Source of the DNA: Arcicella aurantiaca
GTDB lineage: Bacteria > Bacteroidota > Bacteroidia > Cytophagales > Spirosomataceae
Assembly (NCBI RefSeq): GCF_003148625.1
Contig: NZ_QGGO01000023.1
Span: 1-64,000 of the forward strand
DNA length: 64,000 nucleotides
Reading direction: 5' to 3'
Shown: positions 8,899 through 18,944 of the stretch, piece after piece
Numbering within the stretch: position 1 is the stretch's first letter
Layout: each line of letters opens with the position of its first letter
Made by a program: the position numbers and the translations under genes
The notes under the pieces: generated by a model
What the model was told of the DNA's origin: nothing
Database searches by the model: none
What the model saw: the letters and a program-made list of their open reading frames with translations, nothing else

Positions 8899-10548
8899 AT
8901 GAATCGTAGTAAACTTATTTGGGGAATGATGACATTGGTTGGCATCATTTCTTTGGTGGCGTTTTCTTTTAAACCAAAGAAAAATAAAAGCCATGCGATG
9001 GGCCGCCCCAACATCGTTTTTATCATGTCTGACGACCATGCTTACCAAGCAATTTCGGCATACAGTAATAAACTCACCACAACGCCCAATATTGACCGCA
9101 TTGCCAATGATGGAATGTTATTTTCCAATGCTTGTGTAACCAATTCTATTTGTGCCCCATCGAGAGCGGTTATTCTCACAGGAAAACATAGCCACATTAA
9201 TGGTAAAGTGGATAATGTTTTTCCTTTTGATACCAACAATGTAACCTTCCCCCAAATTTTACAAGCCAATGGTTATCAGACGGCTATGTTCGGAAAATTA
9301 CATTTTGGAAACAACCCAAAAGGCTTTGATGAATTTAAAATTTTGCCCGACCAAGGAAGTTATTACAATCCTGATTTTATCACAAAAAAAGAAGGAAACA
9401 AAAAGATTACAGGTTATGTAACTGACATCATTACCGAAATGACGCTCAATTGGCTTGGTAAAGAAAGAGATACAGAAAAGCCGTTTTTCTTGGCGTATTT
9501 ACACAAAGCTCCCCATCGTGAGTGGCTTCCTGCTGAACGTCATTACAAAGAATTTGTGAAGAAAAATTTTCCAGAGCCATCGAATCTTTTTGACAATTAT
9601 GAAAATAGAGGAACGGCTGCAAAAACCGCCGAAATGAATATTTTAACCCACATGAATTGGGCGGGAGATTCTAAAATTACGCCTGAAAATATGGATAAAA
9701 TGGGCTTGAAAGAAGCTCATCCTTATGATAAAAGATTCTACAATATGACCGTTGGTAGAATGAATGCCGAACAAAGAAGTGAATGGGATAAAGTCTATAA
9801 TCCTATCAATGAGGACTTTATGAAACAATATCCAAAAATGTCAAAAGAAGAACTTATGCGTTGGCGTTATCAGCGTTATATGCAAGATTATTTGGGTTGC
9901 ATTGCTTCTGTTGACGAAGGAGTTGGGAAGGTTTTAGACTTTTTAAAAGCCAATAATTTAGAAGAAAATACGATTGTGGTTTATACCTCAGACCAAGGGT
10001 TTTATTTGGGTGAACATGGTTGGTTTGATAAGCGTTTTATTTATGACGAATCCTTCAAAACGCCGTTACTAATCAAGTGGCCTGCCGTGATTAAAGCAGG
10101 AACAAAGAATACTCAAATGGTTCAAAATCTGGATTTTGCCCAAACTTTTCTGGATGCAGCAGGTATTAAAGCACCAAGCGATATGCAGGGCGAAAGTCTT
10201 GTGCCGATTTTTAAAGGACAAGGTCAAAAATTTAGAGATGCCGCCTATTATCATTACTACGAATATCCAGGGCAACACACCGTAAAGCGTCATTATGGAA
10301 TTGTTACCGAAAAATATAAATTGGTGCATTTTTACTACGACGTTGATGAATGGGAATTATATGACCGTATGAACGATAAAAACGAAATGAAAAACGTTTA
10401 TAACGACCCAAAATACGCCAAAATCAAAGAAATGCTTCATAAAAAATTAGTGGCTTTACGCCTAAAATATAAAGATTCAGAAGCGATTGACAAAAAGTAT
10501 TTAACCAAGTATTTAGAACTTGAAAAGCAAGGAAAAATATGGAAATAA
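8899..10548 (+). CDS. Sulfatase, formylglycine-dependent (intact)
   Basis: A 549-residue type I sulfatase that hydrolyses a sulfate ester, probably on a polysaccharide or glycoside, in the periplasm or at the surface. An N-terminal membrane segment or uncleaved signal spans residues 6-24. Metal aspartates lie in MSDDH (D45, D46). The catalytic motif is C85-A-P-S-R in NSICAPSRAVILTGK, where Cys85 would be converted to formylglycine. GKLHFG, SDQGFYLGEHGWFDKR and the C-terminal KYKLVHFYYDVDEWELYD are conserved family blocks. It is the only complete sulfatase of the three here, and it overlaps the maturase gene by 10 bases, so the two are translationally coupled. The substrate cannot be read from sequence. 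Confidence 0.92.
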   Translation: MNRSKLIWGMMTLVGIISLVAFSFKPKKNKSHAMGRPNIVFIMSDDHAYQAISAYSNKLTTTPNIDRIANDGMLFSNACVTNSICAPSRAVILTGKHSHINGKVDNVFPFDTNNVTFPQILQANGYQTAMFGKLHFGNNPKGFDEFKILPDQGSYYNPDFITKKEGNKKITGYVTDIITEMTLNWLGKERDTEKPFFLAYLHKAPHREWLPAERHYKEFVKKNFPEPSNLFDNYENRGTAAKTAEMNILTHMNWAGDSKITPENMDKMGLKEAHPYDKRFYNMTVGRMNAEQRSEWDKVYNPINEDFMKQYPKMSKEELMRWRYQRYMQDYLGCIASVDEGVGKVLDFLKANNLEENTIVVYTSDQGFYLGEHGWFDKRFIYDESFKTPLLIKWPAVIKAGTKNTQMVQNLDFAQTFLDAAGIKAPSDMQGESLVPIFKGQGQKFRDAAYYHYYEYPGQHTVKRHYGIVTEKYKLVHFYYDVDEWELYDRMNDKNEMKNVYNDPKYAKIKEMLHKKLVALRLKYKDSEAIDKKYLTKYLELEKQGKIWK

Positions 10549-11642
10549 CAAAATTCTGTTCTGCTAAAACCTTAGATTTTGGCAGAACAACACTCCTTTA
10601 TTTTTTGGTAGGATTATTCTTTCACGAATGTACTTCTTCGTCGGCATCTTCCACAGAACAGTCTTCAAAAGCGAAAGAAAATATCAATGTTTGTAGCACT
10701 CCAAAGGCAAATATTGACTATAAATCTTTGCAAAACAATGCCAATCCAGCAGTTTTACAAATGCTGAATTTTCCTAAAACGGTTTCACATATTAGTTTGA
10801 CTGAACCTCAGTTTTTTCCTAAAAATAAAGGAGCAAAAAATATTCCTGCCGAAATGGTATTGATTCCAGCAGGGAATGTTCGGATTGGTGACAAAGATGG
10901 ATTTGCTCATGAATTACCCCAATTTTGGGCAAGCGTAGAATCTTTTTTAATGGATAAAAGTCCTGTAACGATTGGGCAATTCAGAGCATTTATCAAAGCA
11001 ACCAATTATCAAACCGAAGCCGATAAATTCGGAAATGCAGGGGTAATTAATGACGAAACAGGAAAAAGTTGGACCTTATTAGATGGAGCAAATTGGGAAT
11101 ATCCATTAGGAAAAAATCACCCAAAAGCAGAAGATAATCATCCCGTTACTCAAGTAAGTTGGAACGATGCAAATGCTTATGCAAAATGGGCGGGCAAAAG
11201 ACTTCCATGTGAAATAGAATGGGAACACGCCGCCAGAAATGCGAAAAATAATCGTACAAAATATCCTTGGGGAAACGAAATTCAAGCCAAAGGAAAGTGG
11301 AATGCTAATATTTGGCAAGGTAAATTTCCTCTCAATAACTTCGTTGAAGATAAATATGCTTATACCTCGCCTGTGGGAATTTTCGGAAAAACAGCCTTAG
11401 GTTTAACTGATATGAGTGGTAATGTTTGGCAATGGACTTCTAACAAGAAGTTTAATTATGAATCTTTATTCAAAAAGGATATTTCGGAAATAGCACTAAC
11501 GGAAGAATATGCAGAAAGAGGCGGTTCATTTCTTTGCGAACCAACTTGGTGTCATGGCTATCGAGTTTCTGGTCGGTCAAGTTCATCTTCCGAAACCAGT
11601 TTATTTCATTTAGGTTTTCGCTGTGTGAAGGATATAAATTGA
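10539..11642 (+). CDS. Formylglycine-generating enzyme family protein (sulfatase maturase)
   Basis: A 367-residue FGE-sulfatase-domain protein. Residues 1-30 hold an export signal or anchor. From about 104 (AEMVLIPAGNVRIGD) to the end it is the FGE fold. The C-terminal block RGGSFLCEPTWCHGYRVSGR keeps both cysteines (C333, C338) that bind copper in aerobic FGE, and LGFRCVKD closes the domain. Known FGEs oxidise the cysteine of C-x-P-S-R in sulfatases. The start overlaps the stop of the sulfatase, so it probably matures that enzyme. Many Bacteroidota FGE-domain proteins (for example GldK) lack the cysteine pair; its presence here supports real maturase activity. Because it is exported, maturation might happen outside the cytoplasm. 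Confidence 0.85.
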   Translation: MEITKFCSAKTLDFGRTTLLYFLVGLFFHECTSSSASSTEQSSKAKENINVCSTPKANIDYKSLQNNANPAVLQMLNFPKTVSHISLTEPQFFPKNKGAKNIPAEMVLIPAGNVRIGDKDGFAHELPQFWASVESFLMDKSPVTIGQFRAFIKATNYQTEADKFGNAGVINDETGKSWTLLDGANWEYPLGKNHPKAEDNHPVTQVSWNDANAYAKWAGKRLPCEIEWEHAARNAKNNRTKYPWGNEIQAKGKWNANIWQGKFPLNNFVEDKYAYTSPVGIFGKTALGLTDMSGNVWQWTSNKKFNYESLFKKDISEIALTEEYAERGGSFLCEPTWCHGYRVSGRSSSSSETSLFHLGFRCVKDIN

Positions 11643-11945
11643 TTTTTCACACAGTAGATTTATTTCTCTAACTTGCTATGAAAGTAAAAGAGCTAATGAT
11701 ATGGCAATCAGATAAAATTTTAAATGTAGTTTAAACTTTATAGTCCATTGATTGTCAATGTTATTATAAATCCTAACTGAACTGGTTTGTTAAGTGATTC
11801 CCCAATAGGTCTTTAATCTTAAATCGAGCTATTCATCAATCGTAACTAATCAATTCACCTAACAAATAAATTATACCAATTTTAAAGATTTAATGCGTAC
11901 TTTACGGAGCATCAGATATGCAATACCATTTTAAATTACCCACTT
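11643..11945. other. Intergenic stretch with a collapsed family B repeat
   Basis: No gene seen. Bases 11871-11937 carry the two outer ends of the family B element face to face (TTTTAAAGATTTAATGCGTAC and GCAATACCATTTTAAA) with the middle missing. It looks like a solo or deletion-derived copy. The rest is plain AT-rich sequence. Confidence 0.5.
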
Positions 11946-14406
11946 ATGTTCAAAAAGATACTTCTTACCGTAACTCTATTGTACATAGTTACATCGGCTT
12001 TTTCTCAAACCAATAGTTTCATAAAAGGTAAATTAGTTGACTCATTGACGACCGAACCACTTGCTTTTGCGACTTTAAGATTAGAGTCTAAAAAACAAGG
12101 AAATTTTATAAAAGGACAATTGGCAGATGACAAAGGGTCGTTTCAATTTGTGGGTTTAAAGGACGATAAGTATGTAATTAAAATTGAATATGTGGGCTAC
12201 AAAACTAAGTATATTGAAATTAGTTATGACGACATTAATTCACCACTTGACCTTAGAGCTATTCAAATTGTCCCACAAACACAATTATTAGAATCCATTA
12301 CAGTAACAGGTATTCGTCCCAATGTTGTTACCACCCTTGAAAAACAAATATTTAAAGCAGAACAATTTGAAGTAGCCAAAGGCGGAACAGCCACAGACGT
12401 CTTAAAAAATATTCCTTCAATCATGGTAAATGCAGATGGCGAAATTACGATGAGAGGTTCAAAAGGATTTTTAATTTTAATAAATGGAAAGCCCACACAG
12501 ATAGAGGCAAGTACAATATTGTCACAAATTTCTGCTAATTCAATAGAAAAAATAGAAATGATTACTGCTCCTTCAGCCAAATATGATGCTGATGGAAAAG
12601 CTGGAATTATTAATATTGTTACTAAAAAAGGAATGAATGAAGGTTGGTCGCTTACTTCCAATTTACAATATGGCTTACCACAAATTAAGGAATATGATAA
12701 CGCAACAACGCCCAAACGATACGGAGCCGACATTTCGGTAAACTATAAAAAAGGAGATTGGGATATTACGTCTTCCTTGAATTATCTTAAAATGATATTG
12801 CTGGGCAACGAATTGGCAATGCAAACACCACTATAAACAATATTTTCACGAGTTTCCCGAGTGAAGGAGAGCGAAGTTTAAAGCGAGAAAATTATGGATT
12901 CAGAACTTCTCTGATTTATAATGTATCAAAATCAGATGAGATTTCAGCAGGTGTATATTTAGGAGAACGCAACCAATATCGAACAGCAGATATTCTCTAC
13001 CATAACACCAAAACAGAATTACGGACGAATAAAATTATTGGAATGACATCTTATTTTAACGCAAATTTGGTTTTAAAATCAGGTTCATTCAAGGTGTATA
13101 ATCTTGACTATACCCATCGTTTTAAAAATTCGTCGAGCATTACTTTTTCTTTTCTTCACGAAAATGCTTTGATTGATGGCTACACTAAAAACCAAAATCT
13201 CAATGCTCTGAATTATCAAGATACACTTCAATACACTTTGAATACAGGAGCAAATCCATTAAATGCCAGTCGGATAAAGTTTGATTATGAGAAAAAAATG
13301 TGGATTGGTAAATTTTCTTTAGGCTACCAATATCGAACTCAGCAACAAAATGGCGTTTTTACTTATTATGAAAAACAAGGCAATTTTACAAACTTAGCTT
13401 TTAACCCCGCATTTTCAGCCGAAATAAGCGTTTTAAATAGAATTCACGGAATTTATACCCAATATGCAGGCTCTTTCAAAAACTTAGAATTTTCAACAGG
13501 TTTAAGATTTGAAAATGCTTTTCGAGAATTTAAAGTGGCAGGCAGTAATTCCTCATCAGTTTTAACGCTTTCTAATTTTTTCCCTTCCGCTAATATTCTT
13601 TATAATTTAAGCAATAATCTTCGAGCCAAAATTGCTTTTAGCAGAAGAGTTCAGCGTTCTACAAATAATGAATTAAATCCATATCCAGAAAGAGAACATA
13701 GTGAAACACTTGAACAAGGCGACCCCAATATTAAACCCGAGTTTATCAACGTGTATGAAACGGGTATTACGAAGGATTTTAAAAAAGCATCACTTTATTG
13801 GAACGTCTATGTTCAACAAATTACAGACATTGTAAATCGTGTAAATTCGGTTTATAACGAACCATTCTTAACCGAATTTATACCAATGCAGGAAATGCTC
13901 GTTTGGTTGGAACAGACATGGGCTTTACGATTTCTCCAAGTAAGAAACTCAAAATTTTTATTGGTGGTAATGTTTATAATCTAAAGATTGCAGGAACATT
14001 ATTTGATAAATCTGTTCTTGTGAATAGCAATAATTGGGTTTATTCTATCAATTCAAATATAAATTATCAAATCACGCCAACATTGAATTCGCAATTTAAT
14101 ATATCGTATTTGTCTGCCAAAAATACAGCACAGGGTATAGATTCAAGGTTTTATCAGCCAAATATTTCTGTGAAGAAAACGTTATTAGATAATAAAATTT
14201 CGCTAACAATGCAGTGGCAAAATGTAGCATTTGGAAATATGAAAGTCAATGAGCAATCAATTACCACTTATGGTTCAAGTTTTTATACATCAACAAATTA
14301 TGTTCAAGAGCGAAATATTTTTTTAATAAACATTTCATATTTCTTCAATAAGGTCGAAAAGAAAACGAAACTACCTTCCAGTGAATTTGGAGAAAAAGAG
14401 TTTTGA
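11946..14406 (+). pseudogene. TonB-dependent receptor, outer-membrane barrel type, two frameshifts
   Basis: The parts together form one receptor of about 820 residues: signal peptide, CarboxypepD_reg-like beta-sandwich (25-105), plug (VTGIRPNVVTTLEKQIF, then TMRGSKGFLILINGKPT) and a barrel with the PEREHSETLEQGDPNIKPE extracellular motif. The frame breaks after WDITSSLNYLK at about 12789 and again after NEPFL at about 13881. At each site one extra A restores the reading (NDIAGQRIGNANTT, then NRIYTNAGNARLVGTDMG). Two separate single-base losses in A runs suggest either a recent pseudogene or sequencing error. It resembles the intact receptor at 48319. No SusD partner is adjacent. Confidence 0.8.
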
Positions 14407-14639
14407 TTAATTAGCATTGCATTTTCAATGAAATCCCAATTTCTTTTAGAATCTGATTTACACTAACTCTTGCGTACATAATTCCCATAACTGTATATAT
14501 TTAGGCATTAAAAACAACTCTAATTATACTTAGAATAATATACAAGAAATATATACTAATTTATTAACACTAAATTTCAATATTTGATTTGGGAGAATTG
14601 TCTATTTAAACGGGCGTTTGATTGGACTGAACAATTTGA

Positions 14640-14769
14640 GGTATTCCATCGGAAAACCAACGGAATACCATAGGTTTTCTTCTGATTATCAAGGAATTCC
14701 TCTTTTCAACAGCTAAATGTTAAACCTTAATAGTCATCCAATTTTCTGTGACCCGAAATTTGGATGACT
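14640..14769. terminator. Inverted repeats between convergent genes
   Basis: GGTATTCC and GGAATACC (14640-14669) form a small hairpin. AGTCATCCAA and TTGGATGACT (14732-14769) form a larger one just before the 3' end of the minus-strand rhamnosidase gene. The second is a plausible bidirectional terminator without a strong T-tract. No gene was seen in 14407-14794. Confidence 0.4.
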
Positions 14770-14794
14770 TACACGAATAAATAATCTTCAACTA

Positions 14795-17218
14795 TTACTG
14801 CACAATTATATTTTCTCCTTCCTTCAATTCAATGGTTTTCCCTTTCCAAATTAAGCTACCTGTTATGGTTTTAGGTAGAAATACAACGATTTTCCATTTA
14901 CCTTTTTCTAATTTGTAACTTGTTGATATTGTTCCTTTTGGGTGAGGAATACTTCCTCCAACATCCGTTAGTTGCCCTAAATGAGGAGTTATTTTTACTT
15001 TTGAAAAACCGATACCATCGCTATCTATACCGAGTATTGTTCTATAAAATTCAATGTTCGGACTTGCTCCCCATGCGTGACAATCTGAGCGAGTAGTGGC
15101 GGCATCGGTATCTTCTGCCCAAGTCGTTAAGCCCATTGCAATATGATTTCGCCAGATAGTTAACCACGATAAATAGTCATCGCCATAGCCAGCTTTCGTT
15201 AAAGCTGTATGCACATAATATTTGAAATAAATGGAGGCTTCTTGTAAATTATGGTCGTTCATTAACTTTCCACCCAGTTCTTTTGCTTTTTGTTTAGTAA
15301 CAATTCCTGCCAAAATAGCCATGGCATTGGCGTGTTGTGAAAATACGTTTTTCTCGGGAGTATCTGCAAAAAGTCCCTTATCGGCATCCCAATAACGATT
15401 ACGAATCATCGTTTTTAATGCTTCCGATTTTGCAAGATAAGTATCACTTAATTCTTTTAATCCAAGAGACTTTTCAAGGTCTGAGGCATATTGATAAGCC
15501 AAGAGTAACTGAAGGTCGAGCAGAGCTGAGTTTCCATTTTTCCCGATTGGTGGCATTCCTCTATTCCATTTAGCAACCCAATCGACAAAAAACCAATTAG
15601 GCAGATTTTTGATAGAACCGTCTGTATCACGAAAACCCTCAAAATAATCTAAAATTTGGCGAGTACCACTCAATTTATTTTTCACAAAATCAGTGTCTTT
15701 TCCATACCTCATATAGTCATGTAACATCCCGATATACCAGAGCGAAAATGTTGGGATAATTTGTTGATTAACAGTTGGATAACGACTCGAAGTTAAACCT
15801 TCTGGTTTTCGTGAATTATTCATTAAATTCAAGGCATTCTTCACTAAACGGTAGTCTCCTGAATTATATAAAGTTACCATTGCTTGAATACGAGTATCGC
15901 CAATGTATTGTAATTGTTCATAATAAGGGCAATCCATGTAGGTTTCATTGGCACAAAGTCGGGCAGTACGCCAGCCAATATCCAAGATTTGTTGCATTTC
16001 TGAATTTTCAGAAATTAAGCTTGCTTTTCTTTCAAAAGGATAGCCTGTAAAGGTGCTATACAAATCATTTATTTGAAGTGGACTATCTTTGGTTTCTATT
16101 TCCAGAGAAACAAATCTAAAAGTACGATAGGATAAACTGCTAAATTCTTGTTCGTCAGAGCCGTCAGAAATGATAATATCTTTTCGTCCAATGATTGATT
16201 TTCCTTCAATTTCGTTTCGGTTTCCTTTCTCTTTTTGTCCGAATAATGCTTCTGCGTAAGTCAAGCGAATGGTCGCATTTTTTCCGCCACTAAACCAAAT
16301 CGTTGGGTAAGCATTGGTTAATACTGCTTGGTCTAAAAGTACGCTAACTTTGGTATTAGCAGGAATTTGTAAATTACCATTCTTCAAAAAATCATTCGTA
16401 ATGCTTATTCCTTCAACTTTAGCTATTTTATGAAATCGTTGTTTTGTTAACTCCATTTGCGGAAGAAAAGACGGCACTAATCGCCAAGCATTTCCACCAT
16501 CTAAACCAACAGTATTTTTAGGAATACCAGAGTTAATTTGCTGAGCATTCACCCATTCTTTGTCTTCAAAAGTAGGTTTTTCCCAGTGTTTGATGTGATT
16601 CGACATCGTTACTTTTTCACCTGCTCCCGCTACATAATATCCTTTGGCGGTTGTTTTTTCAAAAGGTAAATTGGGCGTGTAACTATTTACCAATACAGGT
16701 TCATAGCTTTTATCCTGCATACATTTCCATGATTTATCGGTATTGATAACTTGGCTACTATTATTTCCTCCTTGAATAATCAAGCCTGTTTGGTAGGTAA
16801 TTTGAAATTCTGGTCTAAATTCCGCCTCATTCCATACTTTTACGGCAATCGTATTCTTACCCGTTTTTAGATAAGTTGCGAGGTCGATACTATCAAAATT
16901 CCAATTAAATAAATCACTTTTGGCTGGACCAGTACCCACTAATTCCCCATTTACATAGAGTTTATATCTATTGTCTGCCGAAATATAAACAGGAAAAGAC
17001 GATACTTTTGAGTCCAAGTCAATCGTCTTTCTAAAGAGGTAAATACCATATTTTGAACCATCGGTATTAGGAACAGCAATCCATTTTGCTGACCACATTT
17101 TTTGAATATATGGTAACGAAATTTCTTGTGCAATCGACTGATTTACAAGAAATAATACCGCAAAGAACATAATTTTTTTCAGGTATTTATTTGACATGGG
17201 ACTGATATTTAATTTCAT
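14795..17218 (-). CDS. Alpha-L-rhamnosidase, glycoside hydrolase family 78
   Basis: An 807-residue exported enzyme expected to release terminal alpha-L-rhamnose from plant or bacterial glycans or glycosides. A signal peptide ends at about residue 30 (FFAVLFLVNQSIAQ). Beta-sandwich domains with WSAKWI and YKLYVNGELVGTGP follow. The (alpha/alpha)6 barrel spans about 400-740, with MDCPYYEQLQYIGDTR, the acidic TTWAEDTDAATTRSDCHAWG block and a C-terminal beta domain (HPKGTISTSYKLEKGKWKI). A second in-frame Met seven residues in gives an equally good signal peptide. It lies 240 bases downstream of susD on the same strand, but a palindrome and a terminator separate them, so it may have its own promoter. 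Confidence 0.9.
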   Translation of the reverse strand: MKLNISPMSNKYLKKIMFFAVLFLVNQSIAQEISLPYIQKMWSAKWIAVPNTDGSKYGIYLFRKTIDLDSKVSSFPVYISADNRYKLYVNGELVGTGPAKSDLFNWNFDSIDLATYLKTGKNTIAVKVWNEAEFRPEFQITYQTGLIIQGGNNSSQVINTDKSWKCMQDKSYEPVLVNSYTPNLPFEKTTAKGYYVAGAGEKVTMSNHIKHWEKPTFEDKEWVNAQQINSGIPKNTVGLDGGNAWRLVPSFLPQMELTKQRFHKIAKVEGISITNDFLKNGNLQIPANTKVSVLLDQAVLTNAYPTIWFSGGKNATIRLTYAEALFGQKEKGNRNEIEGKSIIGRKDIIISDGSDEQEFSSLSYRTFRFVSLEIETKDSPLQINDLYSTFTGYPFERKASLISENSEMQQILDIGWRTARLCANETYMDCPYYEQLQYIGDTRIQAMVTLYNSGDYRLVKNALNLMNNSRKPEGLTSSRYPTVNQQIIPTFSLWYIGMLHDYMRYGKDTDFVKNKLSGTRQILDYFEGFRDTDGSIKNLPNWFFVDWVAKWNRGMPPIGKNGNSALLDLQLLLAYQYASDLEKSLGLKELSDTYLAKSEALKTMIRNRYWDADKGLFADTPEKNVFSQHANAMAILAGIVTKQKAKELGGKLMNDHNLQEASIYFKYYVHTALTKAGYGDDYLSWLTIWRNHIAMGLTTWAEDTDAATTRSDCHAWGASPNIEFYRTILGIDSDGIGFSKVKITPHLGQLTDVGGSIPHPKGTISTSYKLEKGKWKIVVFLPKTITGSLIWKGKTIELKEGENIIVQ

Positions 17219-17274
17219 TATTATATGATTTTAATTATTCCAAATAAGTATTAGGAATAATTTATTTGACATTA

Positions 17275-17337
17275 TGTAGTAGCGTATAGCATACGCCAAT
17301 GTTTTGACAATTTTGGCGTATGCTATACGCCACTACA
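17275..17337. repeat. Near-perfect 25-bp inverted repeat
   Basis: TGTAGTAGCGTATAGCATAC and its complement, 25-bp arms with one mismatch around a 13-base loop. The arms are GC-richer than the surroundings, and each arm also contains an internal GTAT/ATAC symmetry. It is unlike repeat families A and B and occurs once in this window; it looks like a REP-type element or a transcript-end hairpin. Confidence 0.7.
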
Positions 17338-17390
17338 AATCAATGACATTAATATTATTAAATAATTTATTTTTGGTACTTATTACAAAT

Positions 17391-17418
17391 AAAAAGCGAA
17401 TCAAACGATTCGCTTTTT
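17391..17418 (-). terminator. Rho-independent terminator of the susCD transcript
   Basis: AAAAAGCGAATC, loop AAAC, GATTCGCTTTTT: perfect 12-bp arms with A and T tails, so it can work in both directions. It lies 40 bases after the susD stop. Confidence 0.8.
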
Positions 17419-17457
17419 ATGAATTTACCATTTTTCAATCTTAAAGTATTGTCCCAA

Positions 17458-18933
17458 TTAATAACCCGTATTTTGAGTTAAATTCTTATTAAGTTGGCGG
17501 TCTTGTTCTGGAATAGGAAAGATAAATTGATGTTTATCAGCAGCCATTGTATAACCCAACGATTTTCCAAAAGAGTCTTTTTGACTGTTCATAATATCAA
17601 CCACATTTACTACACCATTTTTATCCGCACGTTTTAAATCATTCCAACGAGTACATTCAAACACCAACTCCAATCTTCTTTCGTTCAATACTGCCAAAGC
17701 TAAGTCACTTTTTGATTTAGCCGTTGTATTGGGTAAACCTGCTCTTTTTTTGATTTGGTTTAATAAGTTTATCGCAGCATCAAGATTTCCTAATTGTACA
17801 TTGGCTTCAGCAGCTAACAACATAATGTCTGCCAATCTCATAATTACAATGTTATCATCACTGGCAAAACCATTTGGGTCTGGATATTTAAACATAAAAG
17901 GTATTGCTTTTGAAGCATCCCAAGCATTAGCAGGCATATTAAAACTTGCCGTAGTAACCGAAAAATTGATAGTTGCTTTATATCTCGCACCGTTATCTCC
18001 AGCAGTTGCAAAAGCATCAATCAAGGCTTTTGAGGCAATATTTCTTTTTGGAAATTTGAATTCAGAATCTACAAAAATATCAAAACCCCAAAAATTATAC
18101 GGCGTTCCACCCCCGGGAACTTGAATTTCAAAAATAGATTCTGTGGTATTTTTATTTTTATTACTCCATAGTTTTCCAAAATCAGCCACTAACGAATACG
18201 TATTGCTATTAATAACTTTATTAGCATAAACCAAGCAATTAGCATAATCACCCATTTGAGCATACGTTTTTGCTAAAAGTGCCTGTGCTGCTCCTTTGGT
18301 TGCTCTTCCGTATTGATTATTGTAAGGTTTTACGCCTAAGTTACTTTCTGCATACACTAAATCTTTAATAATTTGAGCATATACTTCTTGTTCTGTATTG
18401 CGTGCAGGATAATAATTTCCACCCTGAGAAACCGATAAAATAACAGGAACTCCACCAAATTGAGTCACTAATTCATAATAGTTTAAAGCTCTCAGAAAAG
18501 ATGCCTCTGCCAATATTTGTTCTTTACGAGTTGTTCCATTCCATTTTGAATCTACAATGGCAGGTACATCCGACAAAACTGCATTAGCTGCTGAGATATG
18601 AGAAAACAAATCGGTGTACGAGCCTTGAATAACGCCATTTGAAGCGTCGAATTTAAAGTTTTCAAGTAGCCATTCTTGAGGATTATCACCATTTACATAA
18701 TGATTGTCATTGATGCCTTCGGTAAGATAGTAACGGCTATACTGATAATAGCCATTGGTTGCCAATCTGCTATAAGCTCCAGTAAGTTCATTTTCAGCAT
18801 CTTGTGCGGTCGTTAATGTTCCAGAAACTAAACTTGATACGGGTTTTAAATCTAAAAAATCAGATTTACATGAAGCCAGTAATGCAAAAATCATTACAAA
18901 AGCTATTGATTTTATGTTAAATAATATTTTCAT
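17458..18933 (-). CDS. SusD/RagB-family glycan-binding lipoprotein
   Basis: A 491-residue surface lipoprotein. The lipobox is FALLASC with Cys22, followed by KSDFLDLKPVSS. It has the helical TPR-rich fold of SusD: AEASFLRALNYYELVTQFGGVP, ALLAKTYAQMGDYANCLVYA and the C-terminal LNERRLELVFECTRWNDLKR. SusD proteins cap a SusC transporter and bind the oligosaccharide. It sits 11 bases downstream of the SusC gene in one operon. The neighbouring GH78 and GH2 enzymes suggest a rhamnose- and galactose-containing glycan, such as a pectin side chain or a plant glycoside. Confidence 0.93.
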   Translation of the reverse strand: MKILFNIKSIAFVMIFALLASCKSDFLDLKPVSSLVSGTLTTAQDAENELTGAYSRLATNGYYQYSRYYLTEGINDNHYVNGDNPQEWLLENFKFDASNGVIQGSYTDLFSHISAANAVLSDVPAIVDSKWNGTTRKEQILAEASFLRALNYYELVTQFGGVPVILSVSQGGNYYPARNTEQEVYAQIIKDLVYAESNLGVKPYNNQYGRATKGAAQALLAKTYAQMGDYANCLVYANKVINSNTYSLVADFGKLWSNKNKNTTESIFEIQVPGGGTPYNFWGFDIFVDSEFKFPKRNIASKALIDAFATAGDNGARYKATINFSVTTASFNMPANAWDASKAIPFMFKYPDPNGFASDDNIVIMRLADIMLLAAEANVQLGNLDAAINLLNQIKKRAGLPNTTAKSKSDLALAVLNERRLELVFECTRWNDLKRADKNGVVNVVDIMNSQKDSFGKSLGYTMAADKHQFIFPIPEQDRQLNKNLTQNTGY

Positions 18934-18944
18934 ATTAATGCTTA

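Noticed and set aside
17275-17337. Family A or B copy
   Set aside because: The arm sequence (GTAGCGTATAGC) shares nothing with TAGACTTCCTGCG or the B blocks, so it is listed as a separate palindrome.
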